A stretch of DNA of 64,000 nucleotides, taken from assembly GCA_023853785.1 (NCBI GenBank), contig JAJIRX010000227.1:1-64000 (forward strand), in the 5' to 3' direction. Both the position numbers and the translations under genes were made by a program. Of the stretch, positions 49,901-62,499 are shown one piece after another (position 1 is the stretch's first letter; every line of letters starts with the position of its first letter). The DNA is from Psilocybe azurescens (lineage: Eukaryota > Basidiomycota > Agaricomycetes > Agaricales > Agrocybaceae). The notes under the pieces are model-generated. The model had not been told where the DNA came from and ran no database searches. It was given only the letters and a program-made list of their open reading frames with translations.

Positions 49901-52742
49901 ACCAATGTAGTGAGTGAAGGAGCGGACCAGCAGGCTTCAGAGCGACATCAAGGAACAAAGCGGTCTTGAAGTAAAGAGTCGGCGGAGTCTCGAGCGAAGC
50001 GGTGGCGAAAGGAGAGAAAGGAGGTAAAATGCACATGACCTTTTTCGGACCTGGACTTCTCCCCAAATTGCATTGGTTGCCTTGATGATATTTCCGCAGA
50101 GTTTTGATGGTACGTCGGAAGAACCAGGATTTCTCCACTAACTGACATGATCGCATCAGGACCCATATGAGGATCGTCCGCATTGTCCAGTATGTGCTTT
50201 GCAGAGTAAAGTGCTGTAAAGTGATATTTTTGAAGAATAGGTTCACGGGCTCCAAAAAGAGCTAGAAACTTCCGAAATCGAGTATCCGAGCTTGCAATAA
50301 AAAAATTGAAAAGGGCAATTTGCAATATCTTTGCAGGCCAATGATTGCATAATTTCGGACGAAGATTTTTGACTTATGATAGCTTTTGATGGATCAATAG
50401 TTCTATTTTAGGATGGATCATTTCTGTAACGGTCACTAAAACATGCAAAAGCCTCATTTACCAGCATTTACCTCCGTGTAGTCTTATGAATCAATTCTTA
50501 GCATTCATGGTGCTTGACTCGCACAGAAGAGTCATAACGCTCAGATATTCCCTAGCCTTCTGTAATAATATGGCGATTTCATAGGTCGTTATCCTCACGC
50601 ATCCACGCGTGTAAATCCTAGAAGCCTGGCTGAGATATCTAGATGCAACGTTAACTCGGGTCAGGATCGGTACTTTTGGATTATATTCTAACAGGATAAA
50701 AGCTTAAAGGTAGCAGCCTTTAGCCAGCTTTAGCATCTTCTTAGCCGTTGAACGAGTCTTTTACAGCAAACGTTGAGTAAACGCCGTCAATTCAGTTGCG
50801 GCTGATGGATCCACTACCATATGCAAGGCACCCATTCAGCCACAACAGTCGGTCTTTTCCGTTCATTGACTTCAAACGTCCAGGTATTCTCCGATTCACG
50901 ATTGTGTCGGTCACGAAGTCGAGCACAATAATGTTGCCTGACGGCACGCAAAACATGGGAAAAGCTAACTTGTCCGTATGTATCAATCGTTAATCGTGAG
51001 TCAGGCTTGCGTTTCGCATGGCTATGACATAACGATTAGTAACCGCATAGGCCTTGTCTCTGTAGGAGGGTTCGTGAATATCAGAGAGATCAAAACGGGC
51101 GCTTGTTCATTCCTGGGTCTTCAGCTTCCCAGTGTAGATAATCTGAACCTTAGCACATATCCAACGAAGGCCCTCTAAGAATCAGGATGAGCACTTCTCA
51201 AGAGTCATTATTCGCCTAGTTTCTACAGACATACACGCAAAAATACCCAGTACGTAAACGGTTCGTGTAACAGGGTCCTTTAATAATCGGCGGACCATGG
51301 TTTCGGGAGGAATTACCCATGTTAGAAAGATTACTTTCCAGAATCAATGCTATATTTGTAACAATGAGACATTTAGACCCTTTTACGCCTCGCGACGACG
51401 CGACCTAACTTGATGAAGTAAGTTTTATGGTCTTCTAGAGTGTCTTACCATTCAGCCTGGAAAGCGATCGTGTCTACCCGCGTTGCGACTCAGTAGCCTA
51501 CGTATTCCTTTGGCAAGGGAAATTATTTGCTCCGGCCGCGCAGAACCACTCTTTCTTGAGCCTCATGCAGATACTGCATTTCGAGTCATTGGCAGTTTAG
51601 AGCTGGGAAAATTTCCTTGACTCGGGCCGATATAGCGACTTGTAAAATGGTGAAGGACGGAGATGTTCACATAAAAGGTGCTTACGCCGACAGGTCACGA
51701 TGAGGAAAGAGTGAGTTCTGCAAGTCAAAATGTGATCAACTGAGTCATTTCCCTTTTTCTCTCACGGGTGAGAGATAAATGCAAAACGGAACCCACGGAC
51801 ACATATGTAGGTATGGGCTACGAGGGAGGATCCAGGATCGTGTCCAAGTACTCACATAATTTCTCGCAGGCACTGCCTGGAATTGAAAGAGCTCTGGGTG
51901 ACATTAAATCAATTGAGTGTGTACTTGAAATGACATGCGTACTGGGCGGCCATTGGATGAATCCATCACGACGTTGTGCTTTGGTACACGTAGGGTTACA
52001 TTGGGAGTAGAAACATACAGAAGCATATATATTCAAAGGCAACGACAATATACTAGTCGAAGGAGGCAATGGATGCGAGTTGATGCACCAAACGTCCATT
52101 GTGTCGGGCAGAATGACGCAGAAATAAATATATACATACATAGCATCATAATATAAGCTGCATGATTCGGGAAGATTTGAAGTATATACATACGATGATA
52201 GCTGCCCACGTATGTACTTTGTGAACACTTAGTATGCCACATTCTCGCAGAACCAAGCAAGCGCCTGATTTAATTTCGGGAAGGCAGCCCACTTCGAATT
52301 GGCTTAAGCGCGCGTCTCAATCGCTACCGCGGCCGCCACGTGTGAACCACTTATGCTCTAAGAACCTAACGCGGGATATGAATGCGATCAATGAAAAGTG
52401 ATACACTTACTCGTTAAGTAACATATTTACTTAAATTGAATAGGGTAGGGCAAAGCTGAACGAAAAGGCTACAAGTGTTAAATGTACAATTATGGTTTTA
52501 CAAAGTGACTAACAGATGACGTTGAGCTGAGTGATGTGGTGTCGAAGTCGAAAGGCGAAATGGCAGTTACGATAACGACAGAGTAGAACCCTGGATGATT
52601 CTAAGGCGGATAAGATCGATTGCCCGTGAGGGATTGATTGACGCGGGGGACGGGGTGTTGTGTGGTGTTACAGATCAGATCATGCACGCAGGGCGATTCT
52701 CGGGTCGCAGGGTCTCGAGTTAATAAATCATCGTCATCTACA
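49901..52742. other. Gene-poor stretch between DUF6533 genes
   Basis: Small ORFs at 49890-50325 (minus) and 50792-50986 (both strands) have no domain and no splice support. No repeat family was recognised. Probably intergenic with decayed coding fragments. Confidence 0.4.
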
Positions 52743-54825
52743 TCAGATGCCATGATGGATTTCATGAATTTCGCTGGCTCTATCGTCTGGAAGGGTCGCA
52801 AAGGTATCGAGGATGGTGGACAGAACGATGCCGCTCTCGGTTCCGGCGTCCTGCCGCCTGGAAAGGCTGTTGATGTCGCCTGAGTCGCTCTCGTCTTGTT
52901 CGCGCTGGACGCTGAGGATGATGAAGATGACACGGTTGCAGAGCATGGAGTGTAGGGCACGTTGGGGGCTAGGTGAGACGGGAAGATAAAGATGTAAAGT
53001 GGGTAATAGGGTGCGGAAAAATGGGCTGGCTTACTCAGTGAATATGGTTTTTAGTGATGGCTATTGCAGGGTAAGTATGGCAAGTAGGAAGCAATATGTG
53101 AGGAGTTGGTACATACATTTGCGAACAGCGGATAGAGGAGATTGAGCGTGGTCAATACTATTTCAGAATGCCAAGGGTCAGAAAAGGTGATAGGTTGATT
53201 GAGTGTTGGAGACGATTACTTAGTAGATAGATGTAGAATAGAAATCCTGTTCAGTTTTAAGTGTGATTTATAAAACTGTGCATTCAAGAGAAGCATACCG
53301 CGCTTGTAAAGTTGATGTACCCAGGATGAATTTGATTGGCGCACTGGGCGATACATCAGCACATTCTGTAGTTGCAGTTTGCAATGGGAAATGACTTACA
53401 ATGTGCTACTGCTCGTATCGCCGTTAGGACGCAGATGGCTACGGTGCTTCAAGTCAGAGGCAGTGGACAAAGAAGATCTAAAAGGATGCGTACTAGTTTC
53501 TGAAATTAAAATGGCAATGAAGCTGATGACGATCATCTTGTTAGACGATTTTAAGACGCATCCGAAGAAAAAATCCGGGTTCTCCTCCACGACTGATCGA
53601 CAGAGAAAAGAAAAGAACGAGGTTTAATAAAGGCGTTGAGGCAGGGGTGGGCGGGGACTCACAATAGAGGGAGTCTAGATATAACTTGGACGACACGATG
53701 GCAGACACTGCTGTACCCTGATTGATTGTGAAAGGCGTCAGCTACTCAAGAGTTGCTTACGGGGTCAAGAGTTCCATGGAATTCATGGATCCGAATAAGA
53801 TGTATTGGGATTGATTACTGACCGTGATGACAACAGCCAAGATGCCACATACCCATCGATTCCGTTCCCAGATTGCGATGGTTCGAAGGACGAGGATTCC
53901 TATCAGACCAACCAGTGTCAATTTGTTTTGTATCGTAGGGAAGTGCAAAGCAATTGACCTTGAGTAATTTCGATACCAGCCGTATTGAGCCCTGTAAAAG
54001 ATTAAAGTCGGTTTAGTGTTTAGAGTTTGCATTTCAAGAGTTGTAAGTAATTGCCAATTAAGGGCATGATAAGAAATTAAGCTTGGTACTCACATGTGAT
54101 TAGTGAATATTGGCGATGGCAGGCCTTCGGGTGACCGAAATATCTCAGCTGGGAGTTCGTATGGGAGTAGTGTTTTGAGAGGGACTGACCTCAGGCGAGA
54201 GCATAACCTTCAAAGCTGCGTGACATGGCGGATGGGTTAGAGATATGCGAGGTGCGAGGCGTGTCAAGTGGGTTTGGCGTACCATATAAACTGAGAGTGA
54301 GATCGATGAAGGGGAGATAGCGATTCAACACGAAAAGGTAGGTCCCGAAAGATCGACGTCTTGACCACACATATGCTACCTGGAAGAATGAAAGGAGAGA
54401 AGTTGGCATCGGGTTGATTGATCGCAAAAGGCAAGAATGGGGGTCATCGAGAACTCACCTCTCGATCGAGGGTACATAAGTAGTCGTAGATCTGCTTTCA
54501 GAGGTAAGAGGGAGGATCGCGGTATTATTGAAGGAAGAGAGAATCACGTAAATGGAAAGGGTTGCAGTGACCATTGCATGCTTGAAGAATATGTGCTGTT
54601 AGGGATGAAATTGGGTGGGTTAGGTTTACTATTGTTCACATGGTTCCCATTCGAGGGGGCGAACGGATGGATGTATTGACGAGAAGGGCGTACTTCGGTA
54701 AAAGGGATGACTTTGGCACGGCTGAAGACGTCGACGAGAGTGGAAGGGAGAAGATTGAGTGTTGAGGAGAGGGAGTCGGGCATGGGGAAGGGGTGCGGGG
54801 GGATGTTCAAAGTTTCAGGACTCAT
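52743..54825 (-). CDS. DUF6533-type membrane protein 3
   Basis: ATG at 54825 (MSPETLNIPPHPFPMPDSLS). After introns come IYDYLCTLDRE (about 54496-54464) and VAYVWSRRRSFGTYLFVLNR with YLPFIDLTLSLYG (about 54380-54280), the DUF6533 signature. Further helices include LVGLIGILVLRTIAIWERNR (about 53920-53860) and GILAVVITV. The C-terminal segment has HSMLCNRVIFIILSV (about 52945) and an acidic tail ending HEIHHGI* at 52743. This frame, not the overlapping one that runs to 52601, carries the family's conserved CNRVI motif. Orphan membrane protein; ligand and role unknown. Confidence 0.7.
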
Positions 54826-55422
54826 ATGTTTTTAATTTGAAATAAATTGTGATCGTGATGGTGGGCATTGGAGAGGAGCTTGGAAGGGGGTACCGGAGGC
54901 TACCGGTCTCAATCCCTTTGGCACATCTGCGAAATATATCCAACTTTGTAGCCCTTCTTTAGGGTAATTCGGTCTTGAGATGTCCAAGGATAAGGAGGTT
55001 GATACATCTGACCCGTTGGATGGTCGAAAGAAGGTCAAGAAATGTCGGAAAGCAGAAGGCAGATCCTGTCACGGCGTCCGGTCGTACGCAATCCCAAATG
55101 ATTTCTGATGGGAAATGTCCTTTTATGGTCCTTTTCGAGTATTTTCCCCGTCCTAATGGGTTATTCTCTGTCAAACAGAAGGTAGAGACGGAAAACTTGG
55201 GAGCAATAGTCTGCAATAGTATGGGTTTTGGACTCTTGGAGGGACCAAGGTGCGGGATTAAACCACGGTTTAGGCTGTTTTGGGCTACCGCCCATGCCGA
55301 TCGCACGCACGCTTACGCACGTGGCTACTGTGGGGTCATCTTCTCTTTCTCATCAACCCGTCGCAACCACAAGGAATTGAACACAGAAGGCGTCAGAAAA
55401 GGAACGAAGGAAAGGAACAAGA
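54826..55422. other. Divergent promoter region
   Basis: Shared upstream DNA of DUF6533 protein 3 and the TMEM19 gene. An open frame at 54975-55598 on the plus strand overlaps the TMEM19 start out of frame and shows no domain, so it is not called. Confidence 0.4.
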
Positions 55423-56645
55423 ATGCAAATACCGCTGCTACCCGCTGCTTTTGCGCTATTGCTCAGTGGACATGGTTTACGAAGGGGATCGCTTTCTCCC
55501 AGCGGTGCTTTCGCTGCTCTGGTCATTGGATTTCTAATGATGGCGGGCGGAAGCAGCGTTTTCGGGGTGGCGTTGATAGGATTCTATCTTGTCGGTAGCC
55601 GTGCTACAAAGTGTGAGTAGGACAGGTGCATACTATAGGATGCGGGACCGTATATTCTAATCTAGGACGGAACTCTTCCCTTCCACCCACGGGATATAGA
55701 TGGCAAGAATAGAAAGGCCAAGTTGGAAGAGGGATATCAGGAAGCTGGTTATCGATCTGGGTGGCAGGTTCTGTGCAACAGCGTGTCAGCTTTGATCGCG
55801 TCTTTCCTGTGGAACGCTGCTTTCGCGCCGCGCAGTGTTCAGGCGGCTGTTACCCGTACTCTACTAGGCGTCGACGTAGGGTATTCCGTTATGGGTTTAA
55901 AGGGACCCGTAGCGTATGATAGATCCAGCGAAGGCTGGTGCCCTGTGTCGACGACGGTGTCCGATGGTTGGAGTCGCGCGCTGCTGTTTGCCGCTCTTGG
56001 GTGAGTTGCGCCTACGGTATACATCGTTTAATATTATTTTGATATAGTATTAAATGCAGTCACTTTGCCTGCTGCTTAGGAGATACACTTGCGTCTGAGC
56101 TGGGCATTCTATCGCGCTCACGGCCTAGATTAATCACGACGTTGAAGGCCGTTCCGCCTGGAACCAATGGGGCGATGTCGGTAGGAGGAACGGTGGCCTC
56201 AATCGTGGGCGGGGGCATCGTAGGCGCGCTGATGGGCGTGACGTTAATTTTAGAGAACGCCAAGTGCGGACAGGAGTGGAGTTATATTTTATTTGAAATG
56301 GTGGGGTGGGGGATGTGGAGGGGGGGTTGGAAGCCTGGTACGCTCCAGATCAGTCTCTTCAGATTTAATTACCCAACATATGTTTTTTTTGTCCCTAGGT
56401 GGATTCATTCCTCGGGGCGACGGTGCAGCAGACACGGTACTCGACGAAAAGCAAAGTTGTGCTCCAGGACTCAAGTAAATTGGGCGGTCAGGTCATTAGC
56501 GGATGGAACATATTGACAAATAATCAGGTAAGAACTGCGGCTCTGGCGGAACATCATGGCTAAATTAGGATCAAATTTGCAGGTTAATTTGGTCTCGAGT
56601 GTTTTTTGTGCGGCGATGGCAGGATGGATAAGTCGGATAGTGTGA
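55423..56645 (+). CDS. TMEM19/DUF92 family membrane protein
   Basis: ATG at 55423. Exon 1 reads LRRGSLSPSGAFAALVIGFL and FGVALIGFYLVGSRATK, the family's first helices. After an intron (best in-frame join AAA to AATAGAAAG near 55709) comes KLEEGYQEAGYRSGWQVLCN. Further exons give HFACCLGDTLASELGIL, RPRLITTLKAVPPGTNGAMS and VGGTVASIVGGGIVGALMG, then DSFLGATVQQTRYS and, after the last intron, VNLVSSVFCAAMAGWISRIV* ending 56645. The many Gly-rich helices indicate a multi-pass membrane protein. Plant and algal relatives (VTE6-type) are phytyl-phosphate kinases; in fungi the substrate is unknown and I assign none. Confidence 0.82.
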
Positions 56646-56772
56646 TGTCATCGTCTTTTTGTACAGATAGGATAGTTTTTCGCAGGATATTTCCCGATAT
56701 AGATACCTCCTGAATGTGAACTTGGGAATTTTTGGGAATTCTCGCTTGCTCTCCTCTTCATACCCCTCTCCC

Positions 56773-59471
56773 ATGTCCGAAGTAAAGCGCGACGTCCACA
56801 ACCCCCTTCTCTTCGAGTGTGCTTGGGAGGTCGCCAACAAGGTTGGCGGTATCTACACCGTTATCAAGACGAAGGTCCCCGTCACAGTATCAGAATATGG
56901 CGACAGATACTGCCTCATCGGCCCACTATCCTACAAGACAGCTCCGATGGAGGTGGAGGCAGAGGAGCCCACAGACGAGCATCTGGCAGCGACTCTAGAG
57001 TCCATGCGCGCTCAGGGCGTCAAAGCCTTGTATGGTCGATGGTTGATCGAGGGTAACCCCCATGTCCTCCCTGTTCGATACTGGAAGCGTCTATTCGCGC
57101 TTGGATGAATGGAAGGGCGACCTCTGGAACCTGGCGGGCATTCCGAGTCCTCCGAGTGACCATGAAACCAACGAGACCATCGTTTTTGGCTACCTCGTAG
57201 CTTGGTTCCTCGGTGATGTCAGTGTTCCCACCCTATTCCGCATTTCATGCTCACGTCATTGCAGTATGTTGCCCGTCAATTGACCACGGCAGTCATTGCC
57301 CACTTCCACGAGTGGCAGGCTGGTCTCGCTATCCCCCTTTGTCGTAAACGACACATCGATGTTACTACTGTCTTCACCACTCATGCAACTCTCCTTGGTC
57401 GCTATCTCTGCGCTGGCTCAGTCGATTTCTATAACAATCTACAATACTTCGACGTCGACCACGAGGCAGGAAAGAGGGGAATATACCACCGCTATTGCAT
57501 TGAACGCTCAGCTACTCACTGCGCCGATGTTTTCACAACTGTTTCTCACATCACCGCCTACGAAAGCGAACATCTACTAAAGAGGAAACCCGATGGCGTC
57601 CTTCCTAATGGTTTGAACGTCGTCAAGTTCCAGGCTATTCACGAGTTCCAAAACTTGCATGCTACAAGCAAGGCAAAGATCAACGAATTTATTAGGGGTC
57701 ATTTCTACGGCCATTACGATTTCAATCTCGACAACACACTCTATGTAAGTCCCAATTGATGGCGTATGGCTTGGCTTCTAATTGAGACATTTTAGATGTT
57801 TACGGCTGGAAGGTATGAATACAGGAACAAAGGAGTAGATATGTTCATTGAATCCCTTGCTCGTGGGTCAAAGATTTCCGCATTCTCTCTCTGTCTAATT
57901 TATGATTTACAGGTTTAAATTTCCAACTACAGAAGGCAGGGTCGGACGTCACTATTGTGGCCTTTATTATTATGCCCGCTGCTACACATTCTTATACCAT
58001 TGAGGCGCTGAAAGGACAAGCAGTGACGAAACAACTCCGCGACACTGTCACGGAAATCCAAAATCGAATTGGCGCTCGACTATTCGACCATGCCGCTCGT
58101 TTCCATGGGTAATTACTATCTGTCGTCACTTTGCCAGGCTCCGGCGCTCTAATAAGATGGATTCAACAGGGAAGAAAAGTTCATGCCTACGCCAGAAGAA
58201 TTGCTTTCCGAAGAAGATCAAGTTCTCCTAAAACGTCGCATCTTTGCTTTGAAGCGCAACTCACTACCTCCTATCGTCACTCACAACATGGCTGATGACG
58301 CTAACGACCCCATTCTCAACCAAATCCGTCGTGTCAAATTGTTCAACGACAGTCACGACCGTGTCAAAATCATCTTCCACCCCGATTTCTTGAATAGCAA
58401 CAATCCCATTCTTGGACTCGATTACGAGGAGTTCGTGCGAGGATGCCATCTTGGTGTCTTTCCCAGTTATTACGAACCGTGGGGGTATACGCCAGCGGAG
58501 TGTACGGTCGTAAGTTGATTTGCCACTGTATCCGATATCTGGTTGTTGACTGTCTCTGTTCAGATGGGTATTCCTTCTATCACGACGAATCTTTCCGGGT
58601 TTGGGTGTTTCATGCAAGATCTCATCGAGCACCCCGAAGACGAAGGCTGCTATATCATCGACCGCCGCATGCAATCCGTCGAGGACTCTGTCAACCAACT
58701 AACCAACAATATGTTCAGCTTCACGCAAAAAACCCGCCGACAGCGCATCAACCAGCGCAATCGCGTCGAACGTTTGAGCCCGCTGTTGGACTGGAAGAAC
58801 CTCGGGATCGAGTACAGCAAGGCTCGGCAGTTGGCGCTCCGTCGTGCTTATCCGGACGCATTTTACAATAATGATGGGGAGGATATCTATTCGGATTCGT
58901 TTGCAGAGAGCGATTACTTTGGGGGCGGTGTTGAGAGGATGAAGCCCGGCAGTATGCCTGCGAGCCCGCGTCTTAGGGGCATGGCGACTCCTGGTGATAT
59001 GGGTACTTTGACCGAAGATGTGAGCATTCTGTCGTTATTTCTTGTTGTTCGTCGTACTGACATGCGACTTGCTATGTAGATGCAAGCCTTGAATACCAGT
59101 GACTACCGTGGACATAACTGGCCTGGATCTAACGTCGACGAGGATGATTCGTATCCTTTGTACGTATTCCTTTCTTTTGCCCTTCTCTTCCTTCCTTCTA
59201 CCTTTCATTCTGTCCTCCATCCCTGCATCCGTCGTTCCATCCATCATCTTCCTCTATTCCATGAATGAATGTTTGCTGATCTTTTTCTCGTTCAATTAAC
59301 AGCCCATTGGTCATGAAAGTGCGTTCTCGATCCGGCTCGGTCATGAGCGGCGCGAGCACACCTGGCGGCGGTGCATTTAAGAGTCTCAGCGAGGGCGATT
59401 TGAGGAAGGCGGATGCTGCGCTGAGCCAGGTTAATGGACATACCAACGGAGCGAATGGGTACAGTAAATAG
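56773..59471 (+). CDS. GSY1: Glycogen [starch] synthase, GT3 family
   Basis: Transfers glucose from UDP-glucose to glycogen in the cytosol. ATG at 56773 ([20 protein letters not shown]); [13 protein letters not shown] is the UDP-glucose-binding start. Then [49 protein letters not shown], the Arg-rich RKRIF-like region, and [19 protein letters not shown] with the catalytic E-x7-E. The C-terminal tail is Ser/Arg-rich ([17 protein letters not shown]), like the phosphorylated regulatory tail of yeast Gsy2. Stop at 59469-59471. One frame slip at CCC 57069-57071: removing one C restores [20 protein letters not shown]. Start and splice signals are otherwise normal, so a sequence error is likely. Confidence 0.92.
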
Positions 59472-59802
59472 ACGGGATTCGGACACGGGATGGTTAACGT
59501 GGTGTTTAGAATCATTTTCGGATGATATTGATTCATTACAATACCGAGTACCAAATACGAAATACCAATACCAACCCTACAGACTCTTTGCTTTTTTGTT
59601 CTTGGAGTAGCAAGTGAAAGTGAGCTGCTTATTTTAATCAAGTTCTAGTGTGTACAAAAACTTTGCAAAAACTCCAGATGTTATTAAAAAAATTTGTGAT
59701 TTGATATTGAATTTTTGTTAAGGCCATGAGTGTATTCATGTCTGGAGAAATTTTAAAAATAAAATAAAATAAAAAAAAAGAGGGAGAAGAGTGAAAAACA
59801 AA
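59472..59802. other. Spacer into the AT-rich terminal region
   Basis: 3' end of the glycogen synthase gene, then an abrupt shift into A/T-rich DNA (AAAATAAAATAAAAAAAAAG). No gene. Confidence 0.4.
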
Positions 59803-59819
59803 GGGGGGGGGGGGGGGGG
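59803..59819. repeat. Run of 17 G at the compositional boundary
   Basis: A pure G17 tract directly precedes the Tc1-like element. It may be a genuine microsatellite or an assembly or read artefact at a join. Confidence 0.8.
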
Positions 59820-59865
59820 TTTCACTGTAAGCACAGTCTTCCTAATGCCGTGGGTATGAAGCTAC

Positions 59866-60064
59866 ACTGTTACAATGTTTATGAATCTCAAATAAACTAA
59901 AAATAACTCATGAACTAAGTATGCTACAACCTTGAAATTTTAAATGTAAATAGCCTTGCATATAATCTACCTAAACATATATAAATAATTATATCAGCAT
60001 AATGTCTTTCCACACTATAAATCATTTAAAGTAATATATACATTGTAATAATTTTGTTCCTCTC
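59866..60064 (+). repeat. Left terminal inverted repeat of the Tc1-like element
   Basis: Matches the right arm in reverse complement with scattered substitutions and short gaps. The outermost bases of the canonical end (CAGTGAGGGATAAA) are not present. Confidence 0.8.
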
Positions 60065-60106
60065 AAAATTATATACTATATGAGAGTTTTTAGTGTTGAT
60101 AAATCT

Positions 60107-60265
60107 GGACCTAGAAAACAGACAATATATCTCAGTCTAAAATAAGAATAATTTATGCCATTGATATGTACCTAGAAAACAGACAACATATCTACTAATC
60201 TATCAGTTCTACTGCAAATAATATATATAAAATGGGATGCATACCTCAGTCTAAAATAAGAGCAA
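60107..60265. repeat. Short direct repeats inside the Tc1-like element
   Basis: ACCTAGAAAACAGACAA is present at about 60110 and 60169, and CTCAGTCTAAAATAAGA at about 60133 and 60246. The second pair is flanked by ACCTCAG/CTGAGGT, which can form a hairpin. They resemble internal duplication near the transposase 3' end. Confidence 0.6.
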
Positions 60266-61472
60266 CTGAGGTATGTTGTAGAGGAGATATTATATATCTT
60301 CCCATAGGATAAAGGTCTATAGTCTACATGAAATAAAGGGTGAAGAGAAATAATAGAATGATGGTGGAATAAAAGTGAACAGCACCTAAAGTGCCTTTGT
60401 CATGCCAGTGAATTCTCAACATTTAGTACTTGATATAGCCTCTCTTGGCTTTTGCCACAGCCTCTACCCTTTTAGACACACTTTCTATCAAATTCTGACA
60501 GACAGAAGCTGGATTTTTACTCCAAACCTTCTGAATCTTTTCTAAAGTTCTCCTATACTAGAAGAGGGAGTTGATAGTCTGAAAGCATAGCCTTGAGGTG
60601 AATCCAAAGTGTTCAATTGGGTTGAGATCTGCTGATTGAGAGAGCCACACCATAACTTCTATACCACTATTTTCTAGCTATTTCATAACCTTTTTGCTCT
60701 TGTGCTTGGAGTCATTATTTTGCTGAAAAACAACATCCTTTGGCTTCTTGTTGTAATATTCAAGGCCTTGCTATAGTTCATCTTCCTCTTCCAAACTTGA
60801 CTATGCTCTTTACCAGTCTATCAGAAAGTGTTTCTTCTAGCCTTTTCCATATCCATTTCCTCCCATCTGATCCTAAACAATTGATTTTGGTTTCATCTGG
60901 GTAGACAACCTGCTTTCAGTCATCAACAGTACAGTGTATGTGAGATATTGCAGAGTCCATACACTTCTTTTACATTGTTTGAAGAGAAAAGACTGTTTTC
61001 TCTCTTAACTATAGCTTTAATCCAGTGTTTTGAAGTGCTTGTCAAACTGTCTTTGATAAAAGTGATAAAGAGGCTGGTTGGTAATATCTTATAAGGTTTT
61101 GGCAATCTCAACAGCATTTCAGCTTTGCAAGAAGCGATAAAATGTAGAGCATATTAAATATTGAATAGTAAAACCTCACAAGAATGGCCACCAGTGGACT
61201 TGAAAAGGTCAGAACAATATTTTTTGTGGATATGAAATATAGATGCAGTAGAATAACCAATAGTTTCTTCAATTTTATAAGCAGAATGTCTTTAGTTGAA
61301 AAGATGAATAATGTGGTTGCATTGGATAAAGGTAAATTGGTGCATAATAGAATAATGGGTTGTGGAGGGCTGTAAGCATTGTACAAGAGTATAAATATAT
61401 ATATCAATCTAGTCACATGATTTTATATGTATTTATTTGGTTGTAATCATCAAAATCAGATGATTTGGCTAA

Positions 61473-61685
61473 GAGAAACAAAGATTATTACAATATATAT
61501 GTACTTTTAAATAATTTATAGTGTGGAAAGAAATTATGCTGACATAATTATTTATATATATATGGGTGAATAATATATAGAGATATCTATATTTAAAATT
61601 TCAAGATTATAGCATATTTAGTTCCTGAGTTATTTTTGGTTTACTTGAAATTCATAAAACATGGTAACAGTTTTATCCCTCACTG
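61473..61685 (-). repeat. Right terminal inverted repeat of the Tc1-like element
   Basis: Reverse complement begins CAGTGAGGGATAAAACTGTT, a typical Tc1/mariner terminus abutting TA at 61686-61687, and runs about 200 bp inward in parallel with the left arm. Confidence 0.85.
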
Positions 61686-61985
61686 TATCTAAAAATATAT
61701 AATATATAGTATAAAAGGTCTTTACAAGGACAATAATTACTATATTACTATACAATTTTATATTATTTTGCACAGTACTTTATAGTTCCCCATTAATACC
61801 AGATTGAACTAGTCAGTTTCAAATAGTTTTGAGTAGATACTAAGTGGTTCTAGATGGAATCCAAGTGAAATTAAGTCATATTCATTTTAGCTACATTTCA
61901 AAAGGTTGAACTTGATAAAAATCAAATATATAGAGATTATTAATATGAATTTTAACTGTATTCCACTTTTATTCTAAAGATAAGA

Positions 61986-62071
61986 TGCACTGAATAGAAA
62001 TTAAACCAAAAGCCTTACAGATAATAGTTTCCATTGCACAAAACATGCTCTACCAACTGCACCATCACTGC
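61986..62071 (-). repeat. tRNA-derived (SINE-like) element, copy A
   Basis: On the minus strand an A-box TGGTGCAGTTGG (62064-62053) and a degenerate B-box GGTTTAATTTC (62007-61997) sit at tRNA spacing. Flanking GCAGTGA (62071-62065) and TCAGTGC (61993-61987) can pair as an acceptor stem with one mismatch. The anticodon arm is poor and no CCTY-like discriminator signal is clear, so it is not a working tRNA. A second copy 0.8 kb away shares sequence beyond the tRNA-like part, as in a SINE. Confidence 0.6.
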
Positions 62072-62499
62072 TTGTCTGGGCTAGCACATTTGATGAACTA
62101 TATTCTCTTATTTCTCAGACTAAATAATATATTTTGGCATTTTTCTGAAGCTATACCCACTTATTATATATTAAAATTATCAGAAGATTAAGAGTAGTAT
62201 ATCTGTAATTAATCAGATTTAAAAATATGAAATGTTTACAAAGGCCAATGATTGCAAAAACAGTAAGCTTCTGGTGAGAAAGAGAGAGGGAAAGCATCAC
62301 AAGACCTCCACATCCACTATCAAAAAAGTAGCTTTGCTCTGAGAGCAGCTTATGCGAATTCCAACTTTCCCAGAACAACTTTGGCTCTCTGGGCTGCTCT
62401 GGGAGTCTTTGGAAATTTTGAAATTCTCTGAGAGTGCTCTAGGTGTTTTTAGTGTCTTTAAAATTTTAAAAGCTACTCACATTTCTTACAGTGCCCCAC

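Larger units (their letters stand above)
59866..61685 (-). mobile_element. Tc1/mariner-like element with ~200 bp inverted ends
   Basis: The left arm (59866-60064) and the reverse complement of the right arm (61685-61473) align along about 200 bp, for example AAAAATAACTC.TGAACTAA.TATGCTA and CTTTCCACACTATAAAT. The right end is CACTG followed by TA, as in Tc1 insertions (end ...CAGTGAGGG inward); the first 15 bp or so of the left end are missing or changed. On the minus strand a degenerate transposase reads SADLNPIEHFG (from SPDLNPIE), SKHKSKKVMK, VWSKNPASVCQNLIESVSKR and AKAKRGYIKY near 60740-60430, and a GSDGRKWIW-like remnant near 60870. Stops throughout make it defunct. It is nearly free of CpG, consistent with methylation-driven or RIP-like decay. 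Confidence 0.85.

Noticed and set aside
50792..50993. Mirror ORFs on both strands
   Set aside because: Neither shows a domain or codon bias; likely chance open frames or decayed sequence.
54975..55598. 207-codon ORF overlapping the TMEM19 start
   Set aside because: Out of frame with the recognisable TMEM19 sequence, and its composition is not protein-like.
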